Shown piece after piece: positions 1 through 9,043 of a stretch of 64,000 bases of DNA (positions are counted from its first letter, which is position 1; the number at the start of each line of letters is the position of its first letter). The notes under the pieces are model-generated. The model did not search any database. It was given only the letters and a program-made list of their open reading frames with translations, and was not told the DNA's origin. Both the position numbers and the translations under genes were made by a program. The DNA comes from Prevotellamassilia timonensis (lineage in GTDB: Bacteria; Bacteroidota; Bacteroidia; Bacteroidales; Bacteroidaceae), in contig NZ_LT629845.1 in NCBI RefSeq assembly GCF_900106785.1, positions 984,483 through 1,048,482 of the forward strand, read 5' to 3'.

Positions 1-50
1 GGCGCACCCGACAAACCCTGTGGAGGGCTGTGCAGATGCTAACCCAAAAA
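1..50. repeat. left terminal inverted repeat of the IS
   Basis: It matches the reverse complement of 1571-1620 over about 49 bp. One small indel/mismatch block lies after the first 25 bp (GG on the left, TAG on the right), and there is one further mismatch. Confidence 0.85.
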
Positions 51-99
51 CTGAGTTGCCAAACGATACATGATTGCCCAAAAGTAGTACCTTTGCACT

Positions 100-501
100 A
101 TGAATCAGAATGGCAATAAAAATATGTATGAGGGCCTCGCCTCATATTTCCTCCCCGAAGGAGTTCTTAAATATTTCGAGGTGACAGACTTTGCAACACA
201 GCGTACTCTGGACAAGGATGTTCTTTACACAACAGAGCTTCACATCTATCTGGATGAGCGCGACAATCGCACACCAGACATGAAGGATTCCGTGAGCAAT
301 GGTTTTGGGGAAGAATCATGTTTACTTGACTATCCAGCCCGAGACAAGAAGGCGGTACTTCACATACGAAGAAGGCGTTGGACAATGCCGGATGGCACAA
401 CAAGAAGTGTTGACCTTGACAAGGAGTTTGAACTGAAGCATAAGGGCACTCGATACGCGAAGGACTTCGCGCTTTTTTTAAAGAGGGCGAATGGACTCTG
501 A
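100..501 (+). CDS. ISAon1-type transposase N-terminal region protein
   Basis: This 133-residue protein is the upstream ORF of the insertion sequence. It resembles the short first ORF of ISAon1-type elements, which corresponds to the N-terminal DNA-binding portion of a one-piece transposase. The C-terminal half is rich in basic residues, including an RRRRW run near residue 91. A TACCTTTG -7 element (88-95) lies 4 bp before the ATG, so the message may be nearly leaderless. The stop TGA (499-501) overlaps the start of the transposase ORF by 11 bp in a different frame. A T7/A3 run just before the overlap could allow slippage into a fusion protein, but that is inference. No catalytic residues are expected here. 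Confidence 0.75.
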   Translation: MNQNGNKNMYEGLASYFLPEGVLKYFEVTDFATQRTLDKDVLYTTELHIYLDERDNRTPDMKDSVSNGFGEESCLLDYPARDKKAVLHIRRRRWTMPDGTTRSVDLDKEFELKHKGTRYAKDFALFLKRANGL

Positions 502-1579
502 GACGATAACCGCTCGTCAGATTGGTTATACGTACATGATTAACAGCTCCACGTTTGCCAAAAGATACAAGGACGCCCTGAGTAACTTCGAGACGTGGGA
601 GCAGAAGGATCACGCATCCAAGTGGATTCTTATTCCGCAAAACGTAGGTAAGGAGCAAGGCATAGACGAGACCTCCCTCCAGGGCGAACTGTACACTATC
701 GTTCACAACAAGGATGCCCATGGTCGCAAGGGTGCAATCATAGCAGTAGTCAAGGGAACGAATCCTGCTGACGTACTGAAGGTTCTCATGCAACTACCTG
801 CAGATAAGCGTGAAATGGTTGAGAATATCACGATGGATCTCTCAGATTGCATGCGTGTCATAGCCCGAGAGGCATTCCCTAAAGCCACAGTCATACGTGA
901 CTGCTTCCATGTCGTAAAACGCGGTGGAGAGGGCTGCGAAGAGATACGCCTGCGCCTGAAACGAAAAGCCGTAAAGGAGGCGAACAGACAGAAGGCAGAG
1001 TTTCGCAAATACCTCGAAAATCTGGCAGCGCAGAGAAAGGCTTACCGCGAGCGAATGAGGAAAAGGCATGGGAAGAACTGGAAGAAGAGCAAGCGCGGAA
1101 GAAAGCCTATGAGGCTGAACACTCGCTTTGAACCCAAAAGGCTTGAAAATGGCGAGACTCTTGTAGAGGCACAGACACGATGTCGCAAGCAATTGTCCAT
1201 GAGCCGAGAGAAGTGGAGCGCAACGCAGAAAAAGCGTGCGAAGATACTTTTCGCACTCTACCCAAAACTTGAAGAAGCATACAATCTGATCAACTCCCTT
1301 AGAGCCATATTCAGAAACAAGAAACTCACAAAGGAGACTGCCAAACAGAATTTCAAGGGGTGGTATGAGAAAGTGGCTTCCTGCACTCTGCGTGAAATCA
1401 AGTCCGTACGCGATACCATCAGATTCTATGAGGATGAAATCCTGAACTACTTTGACGGACGTAAGACTAACGCTTCAGCTGAATCGTTGAACTCAAAGAT
1501 CAAATGCTTTCGTGCACAAGTAAAAGGAGTCATAGACATACCATTCTTCATGTATCGTTTAGCAACAGTTTTGGGTTAG
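491..1579 (+). CDS. ISAon1-type transposase, DDE domain
   Basis: This 362-residue protein is the catalytic ORF of the element. Family features of ISL3-like DDE transposases are visible: a VENITMDLSDCMRVIAREAF segment with the first Asp, then VIRDCFHVVKR about 20 residues later with the second Asp, a basic helical insertion from about 150 to 260, and NASAESLNSKIK near residue 325 with the catalytic Glu. The frame is open throughout, so the transposase looks intact. The ATG overlaps the upstream ORF stop (ATGGACTCTGA), consistent with translational coupling or frameshifting. Confidence 0.85.
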   Translation: MDSETITARQIGYTYMINSSTFAKRYKDALSNFETWEQKDHASKWILIPQNVGKEQGIDETSLQGELYTIVHNKDAHGRKGAIIAVVKGTNPADVLKVLMQLPADKREMVENITMDLSDCMRVIAREAFPKATVIRDCFHVVKRGGEGCEEIRLRLKRKAVKEANRQKAEFRKYLENLAAQRKAYRERMRKRHGKNWKKSKRGRKPMRLNTRFEPKRLENGETLVEAQTRCRKQLSMSREKWSATQKKRAKILFALYPKLEEAYNLINSLRAIFRNKKLTKETAKQNFKGWYEKVASCTLREIKSVRDTIRFYEDEILNYFDGRKTNASAESLNSKIKCFRAQVKGVIDIPFFMYRLATVLG

Positions 1580-1620
1580 CATCTGCACGGCCTACTCCAC
1601 AGGGTTTGTCGGGTGCGCCC
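1571..1620. repeat. right terminal inverted repeat of the IS
   Basis: Partner of the left repeat. It begins right at the end of the transposase ORF, whose last codons (stop at 1577-1579) lie inside the repeat. Its outer end supplies the GTG at 1613 that opens the reading frame of the truncated MFS gene. Confidence 0.85.
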
Positions 1621-2068
1621 TTTATTCGGCAGCATTTACGACAAATATGGCAAAGGTGCCACCCTTATGCTCATTGGCAGTTGTTTGCTCACCTTGGTAC
1701 ACATCACATTTGCATTACCATTGAACTCGTGGATCGTGGCTATAATCGCCATGATAGTCTTAGGCGTTGCCTTTGGTCTTGTACCGTCAGCCATGTGGCC
1801 TTCTGTACCCCGTATCATACCAATGAAACTGCTCGGTACTGCCTACGCACTCATTTTTTACATTCAAAACATTGGGTTGGCACTCGTACCCGTTTGGATT
1901 GGCAAGGTAAACCAATCCAACACACAAGCTAACGGCGTAATAGACTACACACATACTATGACTATCTTTGCTGCTTTTGGAGCCACTGCCATTATCATAT
2001 CCCTGCTTCTCATACTGGAAGACAAACGCAAGGGATATGGCTTGCAAAAGCCAAACATAAAAAAATGA
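1621..2068 (+). pseudogene. MFS transporter, 5'-truncated by the IS
   Basis: The frame reads about 150 residues and contains the last four predicted membrane helices of a major facilitator transporter. It opens with LFGSIYDKYGKGATLMLIGS, the loop motif that precedes helix 9 in the second half of MFS proteins. It continues through helices around residues 15-35, 40-65, 75-100 and 113-135, then a short basic tail. The N-terminal two thirds must lie to the left of the IS. A GTG inside the right inverted repeat could start translation of the remnant, but a four-helix fragment is unlikely to transport. The substrate cannot be told. Confidence 0.8.
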
Positions 2069-2121
2069 TACGCTGAATAGTCTGACATCAGCCGTTTCTT
2101 ACACAACGGTTGTCATAACTT

Positions 2122-2161
2122 TATCGGCCATACATGGGACACGCCTCATGTATGGCCGATA
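2122..2161. terminator. hairpin between convergent genes
   Basis: Perfect 15-bp arms TATCGGCCATACATG and CATGTATGGCCGATA with a short loop, followed by TTTTT on the plus strand. It lies between the truncated MFS gene and the convergent lipid kinase gene, so it probably serves both. Confidence 0.8.
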
Positions 2162-2164
2162 TTT

Positions 2165-3214
2165 TTAGTTTTTACCCTTAAACAAATCCATTATATTTTT
2201 CCCCGACTTTAGCAAGTCGCGACTCGTTTTTTCAATAATCGTCTCAGGCATACGTTTCCACTCGCTAAAGAAATCCGGTATATGTTGCATCAAGTTCTTT
2301 ACAACAGGCTGCCGTAAGTTCTGCCCGTCAGGTTTGTCAGGATTAACAACAACAGGTAAACCCTCTCTATGCAAACACACATCAATACTGCTTCCTGTTA
2401 CAAACGGATCGCCATCATAATGTGCTACCCCACTTCCCTCACGCGTAATGCGCAAATGCGAAGATCTAAATGTCTTTACATGACTATTATCGGGCAGGGT
2501 CCCCGTAAACAACTGAAAGGCCACTTGTGCCGACTCTATCGTATTGAAAGGTTCCATCACCACCACATCAAGCAAACCGTCACGCATACTTGCATAAGGT
2601 GCAATATAGGCATCATTTCCATATTGTGAAGCATTGGCACATGCAATTAAGAAAGCCTTGCAAGTTTCTGCACCATCTGCATCTTCGATGGTATATACTT
2701 GAGGTTTATACAGCAATCCCGACTTCAATGTATTCTCCACATAAGTAAGCAGTCCACGCTTGCCAGCAGATGCAAAGCGCTCACTTATAAAAGCATCAAA
2801 ACCAACCCCACAAGTACAAAAGAAAGGACGTTCATTTATCGTACCATAGTCCAATCGATGTATCACACAACGGTTAATCACTTCGATAGCCTTACGTGAC
2901 TGCAACGGAATATGCAAATGGCGGGCTAAACCATTGCCCGACCCACACGGAATTATCGCCAAAGCAGTCTGTGTGTGTATAAGCGCACGTCCCACCTCAT
3001 TCACCGTACCATCTCCGCCAACAGCCACCACGATATCAGTCCCTGCAGCCGCAGCCGATTTTGCAATTTCAGTAGCATGGCCTGCATATTGCGTGGCAAC
3101 GACCTCTACATCAAAACGCGCATGATCTGTATATTCCGCCACTAAGTTCGGAATATTCTTCTTACGTTGAGTACCAGATATTGGATTGACTATATATAAA
3201 ACTTTCTTTTTCAT
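2165..3214 (-). CDS. diacylglycerol kinase family lipid kinase (YegS/BmrU type)
   Basis: The 349-residue protein has the DAGK catalytic fold signature. NPISG is at residues 10-14, the nucleotide-binding GGDGTVNEV at 66-74, and GSGNGLAR at 91-98. Members phosphorylate diacylglycerol or related lipids at the inner membrane face and support phospholipid turnover. I chose the ATG at 3214, which gives the conserved start MKKKVLYIVNPISG, over an upstream ATG that adds 22 unrelated residues. The gene is transcribed away from lysE and stands alone. Its upstream region is the 73-bp repeat array, whose proximal unit carries a plausible promoter. The lipid substrate cannot be told from sequence. Confidence 0.88.
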   Translation of the reverse strand: MKKKVLYIVNPISGTQRKKNIPNLVAEYTDHARFDVEVVATQYAGHATEIAKSAAAAGTDIVVAVGGDGTVNEVGRALIHTQTALAIIPCGSGNGLARHLHIPLQSRKAIEVINRCVIHRLDYGTINERPFFCTCGVGFDAFISERFASAGKRGLLTYVENTLKSGLLYKPQVYTIEDADGAETCKAFLIACANASQYGNDAYIAPYASMRDGLLDVVVMEPFNTIESAQVAFQLFTGTLPDNSHVKTFRSSHLRITREGSGVAHYDGDPFVTGSSIDVCLHREGLPVVVNPDKPDGQNLRQPVVKNLMQHIPDFFSEWKRMPETIIEKTSRDLLKSGKNIMDLFKGKN

Positions 3215-3243
3215 GGAGTTCCACAAAAGATGAGAGATCACCG

Positions 3244-3482
3244 TCTTATGCAAAGATAGTGCAAAGTGAGCGCAGAACACAAAACTTGTTTAAGCGTTCT
3301 GCCGAACCGCAGCCTATCTTATGCAAAGATAGTGCAAGGTGAGCGCAGAGATGCAAGTTTACTTGCAATCTTTGCCGAACCGCAGCCTATCTTATGCAAA
3401 GATAGTGCAAACCGAATGCAGAACGTCAAGCTTGCTTGAACGTTATGCTGAGGTGCAGCCTATCTTATGCAAAGATACTACA
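3244..3482. repeat. 73-bp palindromic unit in four tandem copies
   Basis: The string TCTTATGCAAAGATA begins at 3244, 3317, 3390 and 3463, an exact 73-bp period. Each junction contains CTATCTT-ATGCA-AAGATAG, an inverted repeat with 7-bp arms. Each unit body holds a second diverged palindrome, such as GCAGAACGTCAAGCTTGCTTGAACGTT near 3418, whose arms covary between units. On the minus strand every unit carries TATCTTTG, the Bacteroidota -7 element. The array fills most of the 468 bp between the divergent lipid kinase and LysE genes. The remainder (3483-3625) shows nothing recognisable. Confidence 0.85.
3251..3283 (-). promoter_or_regulatory. putative promoter of the lipid kinase gene, inside the repeat array
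   Basis: On the minus strand the proximal repeat unit contains TATCTTTG (3258 to 3251), with TTTG at 3283-3280 and a 21-bp spacer. The start codon lies about 36 bp further on. Spacing is slightly longer than the usual 19-20 bp. Confidence 0.5.
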
Positions 3483-3625
3483 AAATCTCAGAGTATAATT
3501 ATCACCGACAACAAAAACTACACGCGCCCATACTCCCAACAAGACAAAAGTTAAAAACAGAAGAAAGAACAATTACGACTCATCGTCCCCATAAGCCCTC
3601 TATCCAAAAGAAACGCTTTACTTTC

Positions 3626-3656
3626 TTGGGACTTCACTTTATAATGCGTAATTTTG
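3626..3656 (+). promoter_or_regulatory. promoter of the lysE-DUF4924-rfbD run
   Basis: TAATTTTG (3649-3656) fits TAnnTTTG, with TTG at 3626-3628 and a 20-bp spacer. The first start codon is 27 bp downstream. Confidence 0.55.
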
Positions 3657-3682
3657 CATAAATACTGACACGATTTCTATAT

Positions 3683-4351
3683 ATGAACCACATATTTATT
3701 GACTTTGCAAGTCCTATATTGCTTATACTCAAAGGTCTCCTTGTCGGAATTATAGCATCAGCCCCTATGGGTCCTGTTGGCATCTTGTGCATACAACGTA
3801 CCATGCAAAAAGGACGTGCCTATGGCATCGTAACTGGAGCTGGAGCAGCATTAAGCGACATCATCTATGCCTTAATGACAGGCTTAGGCATGTCATTCGT
3901 TATGGATTTCATAGACAAGGAGCAAAACATATTTTGGCTCAAGTTGATAGGTAGTGTAATGCTCTTTATTTTTGGAGTCTACATGTACAAAACCGACCCC
4001 CGCAAGAGCATGCACCAATCGTCTGGAGGCAAAGGCACTCTCTTTCATAATTTTACCACCGCATTTTTAATCACGCTATCCAACCCACTGATCATATTTC
4101 TGTTCATTGCCCTTTTCAACATGCTCACCTTTGTTATTCCGGGCAATTGGTTTGGTCAATGCATAGGCTACCTTTCAATTGTTGCCGGTGCCATGCTTTG
4201 GTGGCTTGGTTTAACCTATGTCATTAACAAAATGCGCAACAGTTTTGGCGTAAAAGGCATTCAGCGGCTCAACCGCACAATAGGTTGCATCGTTTTTGCA
4301 GCCTCCATCATATATGCCATTATGACTGTTTTCAAAATCTCATTGTACTAA
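3683..4351 (+). CDS. LysE family transporter
   Basis: This 222-residue polytopic membrane protein has the LysE/RhtB hallmark APMGPVG (residues 27-33) after the first helix, and about six hydrophobic segments. The family exports amino acids or related small metabolites. The substrate of this Bacteroidota branch is unknown to me. It is the first gene of a plus-strand run with DUF4924 32 bp downstream, then rfbD. A promoter with TAATTTTG lies just upstream. Length matches the family (about 200-230 residues). Confidence 0.85.
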   Translation: MNHIFIDFASPILLILKGLLVGIIASAPMGPVGILCIQRTMQKGRAYGIVTGAGAALSDIIYALMTGLGMSFVMDFIDKEQNIFWLKLIGSVMLFIFGVYMYKTDPRKSMHQSSGGKGTLFHNFTTAFLITLSNPLIIFLFIALFNMLTFVIPGNWFGQCIGYLSIVAGAMLWWLGLTYVINKMRNSFGVKGIQRLNRTIGCIVFAASIIYAIMTVFKISLY

Positions 4352-4382
4352 CATTCTTCCCCACCATTTGCAAGTACATACT

Positions 4383-4964
4383 ATGATAGTAGCAGACAAA
4401 CTTAAAAAGACCAATCGCGCAGAATACCTGCTATATATGTGGCAAGTTGAAGACATCATAAGAGCCTACCACTGCGATAGCGACCGCATTGCGCAAGAAT
4501 ATATCAGCCAGTTCAACCTGCCCTCCGAAACACGCAAGGCTACTGAAGAGTGGTATGCAAACCTCTGCGAAATGATGCGCAGCGAAGGCAAAAAAGAGCA
4601 TGGACATTTGCAAATATGCACAAACATACTACAAGAGTTATGCGAACTGCATGCACACCTGATCAAAAGCGCTGCGAAATTCCCCTATTACCGCGAGATG
4701 TATTACAAGGTCTTGCCCTACATCGTAGAACTACGCGGAAAAAATCAAAATAGTCTTGACAAGAGCATACAAGCTGAAACCAACAACGAACCAGAACTTC
4801 AGACCTGCTTCGACCTCCTTTACGGCGTGATGATGCTTCGCTTACAGAAAAAAAACATCAGCGATGACACAGCGCACGCCGTCAAAGACATTTCCACCCT
4901 GTTAGGGCAACTGTCTGACTACTATTTCAAAGACAAAAAAGAACCTCTCGATTTCAACGACTAA
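4383..4964 (+). CDS. DUF4924 family protein
   Basis: A 193-residue soluble, largely helical protein of a conserved Bacteroidota family with no known function. The start MIVADKLKKTNRAEYLLYMWQ matches the family N-terminus, so I placed it at 4383 rather than the ATG five codons upstream. The recurring context next to rfbD may only reflect gene order. No signal peptide, membrane segment or catalytic motif is evident; many charged residues and heptad-like stretches suggest a helical bundle. It lies 17 bp upstream of rfbD and is probably co-transcribed. Confidence 0.8.
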   Translation: MIVADKLKKTNRAEYLLYMWQVEDIIRAYHCDSDRIAQEYISQFNLPSETRKATEEWYANLCEMMRSEGKKEHGHLQICTNILQELCELHAHLIKSAAKFPYYREMYYKVLPYIVELRGKNQNSLDKSIQAETNNEPELQTCFDLLYGVMMLRLQKKNISDDTAHAVKDISTLLGQLSDYYFKDKKEPLDFND

Positions 4965-4981
4965 ATATACAATTCATAGCA

Positions 4982-5836
4982 ATGAAACACATTTTAGTAA
5001 CAGGCTGCAAAGGGCAACTTGGCAATGAAATACAACTGCTTGCATCTAAATATGATGACACTTGCAAATTTTACTTTACAGACAAGGATGAACTTGATAT
5101 AACCGACCGCAAGGCTGTATATGCTTTTATCGAACAAAACCACATCAGCATCGTTGTAAACTGTGCTGCCTTTACAGCTGTAGACAAAGCTGAAAGCAAC
5201 GAAGAATTGTGTAACCTGCTCAACAACATTGCACCAGGATATTTGGCCGAAGCGGTTGCCTCAGTTGGCGGCACCATGATACAGGTTTCTACCGACTATG
5301 TGTTTGACGGCAACAGCTGCAAGCCTTATAAAGAAGAAGACGCCACAAATCCACAAACCGTATACGGCCGCACAAAATTGGCTGGTGAGGAAAACGTCAT
5401 ACGTTCATGCGCCGGTTCAATGGTCATACGTACCGCATGGCTATACTCTACATTCGGAAACAATTTTGTCAAAACCATGATACGCTTGGGCAAGGAGCGT
5501 GAACAACTTGGAGTCGTTTTCGACCAAGTAGGCTCACCCACCTACGCACGCGACCTCGCACGCACCATCATGCAAATCATCGACCGCGGCATTGTGCCCG
5601 GAGTCTATCATTTTACCAACGAAGGCGTATGCTCCTGGTACGACTTCACACAAGCCATACACCAATTAGAGGGCATCGACAGTTGTCACGTCACCCCCAT
5701 CCACACAGAGGACTACCCGGTACCCGCCACACGACCGCACTTCTCGGTGCTCGACAAGTCAAAAATCAAAAGCACATTCGGCATTGAAATAAGATGGTGG
5801 AAAGATGCACTAAAAGAGTGTATCAAAGAACTATAA
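4982..5836 (+). CDS. rfbD: dTDP-4-dehydrorhamnose reductase
   Basis: This 284-residue short-chain dehydrogenase of the RmlD type makes dTDP-L-rhamnose by NADPH-dependent reduction of the 4-keto sugar, for cell-surface polysaccharide. The Rossmann motif GCKGQLG is at residues 8-14, STDYVFDG at 103-110 and the catalytic Y128-x3-K132 in YGRTK. The C-terminal RPHFSVLDKSK is the family substrate-binding segment. The other dTDP-rhamnose genes (rmlA, B, C) are not in this window. Confidence 0.93.
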   Translation: MKHILVTGCKGQLGNEIQLLASKYDDTCKFYFTDKDELDITDRKAVYAFIEQNHISIVVNCAAFTAVDKAESNEELCNLLNNIAPGYLAEAVASVGGTMIQVSTDYVFDGNSCKPYKEEDATNPQTVYGRTKLAGEENVIRSCAGSMVIRTAWLYSTFGNNFVKTMIRLGKEREQLGVVFDQVGSPTYARDLARTIMQIIDRGIVPGVYHFTNEGVCSWYDFTQAIHQLEGIDSCHVTPIHTEDYPVPATRPHFSVLDKSKIKSTFGIEIRWWKDALKECIKEL

Positions 5837-5864
5837 ACCACCCCGGAACAACGATTAAAGGAAC

Positions 5865-6896
5865 TTGACAAATCTGATTTCAACATACCGGACAGAATTG
5901 ATGGGAATAGCCATTCTGTCAATACTACTAACACATCTGAACTGCGACTTAGGATCATTTGCCTTAAACCGTTTAGCATTGTGTTGTCAAGGAGGTGTAG
6001 ACGCATTCTTCTTCATGTCCGGATTTGGATTATACTACTCAGCACAAAAAGGCCACAGCACCCTGACATTTTACAAGAGAAGAGCCTTGCGCATATTCCC
6101 CCCTTTCCTCTGCCTATTTGCAACAATGATGCTCATACAGCACAACTTTACATGGCAAAGGGCCTTTTGGGGCGGTACCACACTCGCCTATTGGTTTCCA
6201 GCCACACGCCAATACATGTTCGGTTGGTTTGTATCCGTCATAGTGCTGCTCTATGCCGCATTTCCGGCATATTCGCGATGGTTTGCCGCACAACGAAAAT
6301 TAGCCACAGCTACGGCTGTCGTCACAGGTCTGGCCTTAACCAGCATCTACGCCGTATATTTCATGGTACTGCACCCTGGAGGATACAACCAATACATATT
6401 AGCTGCCGCACGCATGCCTATATTCTTCATAGGCATTTATGCCGCATGGCTATTGCAGCAGCCATGCACCAAACTTCGACGCAACAAAATCAGAGTTGGT
6501 TTAGTCGCCGCATCATGCATTACCTTGGTACTATACAACATGGCAATCAACCAATTCGGTTTCATGACCATGCGCAACACCGGACTGCTTTATCTGCCAT
6601 TCATATTGATTGTGCCAGGCGTCTGCGTATTATTAGGACTGTTGTTCCACAAAATGGGAAAGCACCCCATTACCCGTTTCCTTCTCAAAATGTTGCGACA
6701 TGCAGGGCAATGCACACTCGAGGCATATCTGCTAATAGGCATAACCTATCGCTTCAGCACAATAGTAGCCCAAAGCCTCGACACCACCAATCGTACAGCA
6801 AAGATTTTAATAGCTATGCTTACGCTGCTGTCAGCATGGGGCGTTCACACCTGTATAAAATACATCACGAACAAAATACAATTAAACCATAACTGA
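5865..6896 (+). CDS. membrane acyltransferase family 3 (OafA/NolL-like)
   Basis: This 343-residue integral membrane protein has about ten hydrophobic helices and the acyltransferase-3 opening RTELMGIAILSILLTHLN, whose H-containing first helix is conserved. Family members transfer acetyl or other acyl groups to surface sugars. The frame is closed by TAA at 5856-5858, and the only initiator that keeps the full first helix is TTG at 5865. It sits between rfbD (28 bp upstream) and prfC (3 bp downstream), so it is probably in the same transcript and may decorate a rhamnose-containing glycan. That link is inference. Confidence 0.8.
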   Translation: MTNLISTYRTELMGIAILSILLTHLNCDLGSFALNRLALCCQGGVDAFFFMSGFGLYYSAQKGHSTLTFYKRRALRIFPPFLCLFATMMLIQHNFTWQRAFWGGTTLAYWFPATRQYMFGWFVSVIVLLYAAFPAYSRWFAAQRKLATATAVVTGLALTSIYAVYFMVLHPGGYNQYILAAARMPIFFIGIYAAWLLQQPCTKLRRNKIRVGLVAASCITLVLYNMAINQFGFMTMRNTGLLYLPFILIVPGVCVLLGLLFHKMGKHPITRFLLKMLRHAGQCTLEAYLLIGITYRFSTIVAQSLDTTNRTAKILIAMLTLLSAWGVHTCIKYITNKIQLNHN

Positions 6897-6899
6897 ACA

Positions 6900-8468
6900 A
6901 TGAATTCAGAAATCTCACGTCGGCGAACATTCGCCATCATCTCACACCCTGATGCTGGTAAAACAACGCTTACCGAAAAATTACTGCTCTTTGGCGGCCA
7001 GATACAAGTAGCTGGTGCCGTCAAGAATAATAAAATAAAGAAAACCGCCACGTCTGACTGGATGGAAATTGAAAAGCAGCGTGGTATATCCGTCACCACC
7101 TCCGTGATGGAATTCGACTACGAAGGTTATAAAGTTAACATTCTCGACACACCGGGTCACCAGGACTTTGCCGAAGACACTTTTCGAACACTAACCGCAG
7201 TTGATTCTGCCATCATCGTAGTTGACAGTGCCAAGGGTGTCGAGGCACAAACCCGCAAACTGATGACCGTGTGCCGCATGCGCAAAACCCCTGTCATCAT
7301 CTTCATCAACAAAATGGACCGCGAAGGCAAAGACCCCTTCGACCTCCTCGACGAATTAGAGCAAGAACTTCAAATAAAAGTACGCCCCCTTTCATGGCCT
7401 ATCAATCAAGGTGCACGTTTCAAAGGTGTATATAACATATACGAACAACAACTCAACTTGTTCGCTGCAGACAAGCAGAAAGTTACCGAAAAAATTGCCG
7501 TAGACATCAACAGCAAGGAACTTGAAACCCACGTAGGCGAACAAGATGCACAACGTCTCCGCGACGACCTTGAGCTTGTTGACGGCGTATATCCTGCATT
7601 CAATCAAGACGACTATCTTAACGCCGACGTGGCACCCGTATTTTTCGGATCTGCACTTAACAATTTTGGCGTTAAGGAACTGCTTGACTGCTTTGTCAAA
7701 ATAGCCCCCTACCCCCGCCCCACCAAAGCAGAGGAACGCATGGTTAACCCCGATGAAGAAAAGTTTACAGGCTTCATATTCAAAATTACCGCAAACATCG
7801 ACCCCAACCACCGCTCGTGCATAGCTTTCTGCAAAGTATGCTCTGGCCGTTTCGAACGCAACAAACCATACTTGCACGTTCGTAATGGCAAAACGCTGCG
7901 CTTCTCTTCACCAACTCAATTCATGGCCCAGCGCAAAAGCACCATCGACGAGGCCTGGGCGGGAGACATTGTTGGCCTTCCAGACAACGGCGTGTTCAAA
8001 ATTGGCGATACGCTCACCGAAGGCGAACAATTGCATTTCAGAGGTCTACCCTCATTCTCACCCGAAATGTTCAAATACATTGAGAACGCCGACCCCATGA
8101 AGACCAAGCAACTCAACAAAGGCATTGAGCAACTTATGGACGAAGGCGTGGCACAGCTGTTTGTCAACCAGTTTAACGGACGCAAAATCATTGGTACTGT
8201 CGGACAACTGCAATTTGAAGTCATACAATACCGACTCGAAAATGAGTACAATGCAAAATGCCGTTGGGAGCCCATACATCTGTATAAAGCATGCTGGATT
8301 GAAAGCGACGATGAAGCCGAACTCGAGAATTTCAAAAAACGCAAATACCAATATATGGCCAAGGATCGTGAGGGTCGCGATGTATTCCTCGCCGACTCAG
8401 GCTATGTCCTACAAATGGCACAACAGGATTTTGAACACATCAAATTCCACTTTACAAGCGAGTTCTAA
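6900..8468 (+). CDS. prfC: peptide chain release factor 3
   Basis: The 522-residue translational GTPase recycles RF1/RF2 from the ribosome after termination. The G1 motif SHPDAGKT is at residues 15-22, with switch [10 protein letters not shown] near 83 and NKMD near 137. The EF-Tu-like second domain and the RF3 C-terminal domain follow ([28 protein letters not shown]). Length is standard. It is last in the run starting with lysE, and a strong hairpin follows the stop codon. Confidence 0.96.
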   Translation: MNSEISRRRTFAIISHPDAGKTTLTEKLLLFGGQIQVAGAVKNNKIKKTATSDWMEIEKQRGISVTTSVMEFDYEGYKVNILDTPGHQDFAEDTFRTLTAVDSAIIVVDSAKGVEAQTRKLMTVCRMRKTPVIIFINKMDREGKDPFDLLDELEQELQIKVRPLSWPINQGARFKGVYNIYEQQLNLFAADKQKVTEKIAVDINSKELETHVGEQDAQRLRDDLELVDGVYPAFNQDDYLNADVAPVFFGSALNNFGVKELLDCFVKIAPYPRPTKAEERMVNPDEEKFTGFIFKITANIDPNHRSCIAFCKVCSGRFERNKPYLHVRNGKTLRFSSPTQFMAQRKSTIDEAWAGDIVGLPDNGVFKIGDTLTEGEQLHFRGLPSFSPEMFKYIENADPMKTKQLNKGIEQLMDEGVAQLFVNQFNGRKIIGTVGQLQFEVIQYRLENEYNAKCRWEPIHLYKACWIESDDEAELENFKKRKYQYMAKDREGRDVFLADSGYVLQMAQQDFEHIKFHFTSEF

Positions 8469-8497
8469 CACATAACAACCCATATTTCACCGGACAT

Positions 8498-8568
8498 AAA
8501 CTGCCGTTCATGTTACCCACCCCAAGCAATACTATATGCAAAGGTGGCTGAAACATGAACGGCAGTTT
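8498..8568 (+). terminator. terminator after prfC
   Basis: Perfect 17-bp arms AAACTGCCGTTCATGTT / AACATGAACGGCAGTTT enclose an inner CCACC/GGTGG pair, ending in TTTTG. It lies 30 bp after the prfC stop. Confidence 0.8.
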
Positions 8569-8674
8569 TGCGTTTCAACGCACAAGCGCCCCCCCTTATA
8601 AAACCATTTGCCCTATAAAACATTATTGAACCGTTCTAATCAAACCTTGTACAATAGCAACATTTCATCATTTC

Positions 8675-9000
8675 TTCTACACTCTACACTATTCGCATTA
8701 TTTCGTTGACAATCAATAGAATACGAAGTGCACACAACCTCTACATTCATCTACACTACCACATTCTGCCTACACACATAACAAAACTAAAGAACTGAAA
8801 CGAGCACAGGTAATTTCTGTTACGGGATACAGAACTTTCAATCACTCCGATGCTTTTTTCTTATTCCCATAACCGATTTTTCTATCCGGCACAACCGATT
8901 TGTGCAGACGGCAGTGCAATCAAAAAGCAGAGTGCATCTACACTTTCTATATCCCCGACTATCAGATCTTTACGTCCATTTGTGCAGAGTGCAGACAAAA
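8675..9000. repeat. iteron element copy C (non-coding, 326 bp)
   Basis: Third and most divergent copy of the family described at 60863-61287. The left end reads TCTACACTCTACACTATT and is followed by the palindrome TTGACAATCAA (8706-8716). The right end reads GTGCAGAGTGCAGACAAAA (8982-9000), matching the other copies in inverted orientation. GCAGACGGCAGTGCA near 8905 is a shared internal block. The central CATAGGGAG block of copies A and B is missing. No convincing ORF lies inside. The rest of 8569-8674 shows nothing recognisable. Confidence 0.7.
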
Positions 9001-9043
9001 TATCAATATAAAGTTGCACTACTGAAAAATTGAGGTATGAAAC

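Larger units (their letters stand above)
1..1620 (+). mobile_element. ISAon1-like insertion sequence (ISL3-type DDE transposase)
   Basis: A complete or nearly complete insertion sequence opens the window. It has two overlapping ORFs and long imperfect terminal inverted repeats (about 49 bp). Reverse-complementing the right end gives GGGCGCACCCGACAAACCCT, and the window begins GGCGCACCCGACAAACCCT, so the first base of the element probably lies one base before the window. The two-ORF layout, a short N-terminal-region protein followed by a DDE transposase, matches what I know as the ISAon1 group in Bacteroidota. The element interrupts an MFS transporter gene whose 3' part continues at 1621. A target duplication cannot be checked because the left flank is outside the window. 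Confidence 0.85.

Noticed and set aside
167-793. 208-residue minus-strand ORF
   Set aside because: Antisense to the transposase ORFs, Cys-rich shadow.
3244-3482. CRISPR array
   Set aside because: The repeats are 73 bp and contiguous, with no spacers of constant length between short repeats, and no cas genes are near.
5981-6892. 303-residue plus-strand ORF
   Set aside because: Lies in another frame wholly inside the acyltransferase gene, His/Arg-rich, without family features.
7392-7877. 161-residue minus-strand ORF
   Set aside because: Antisense to prfC, no family features.
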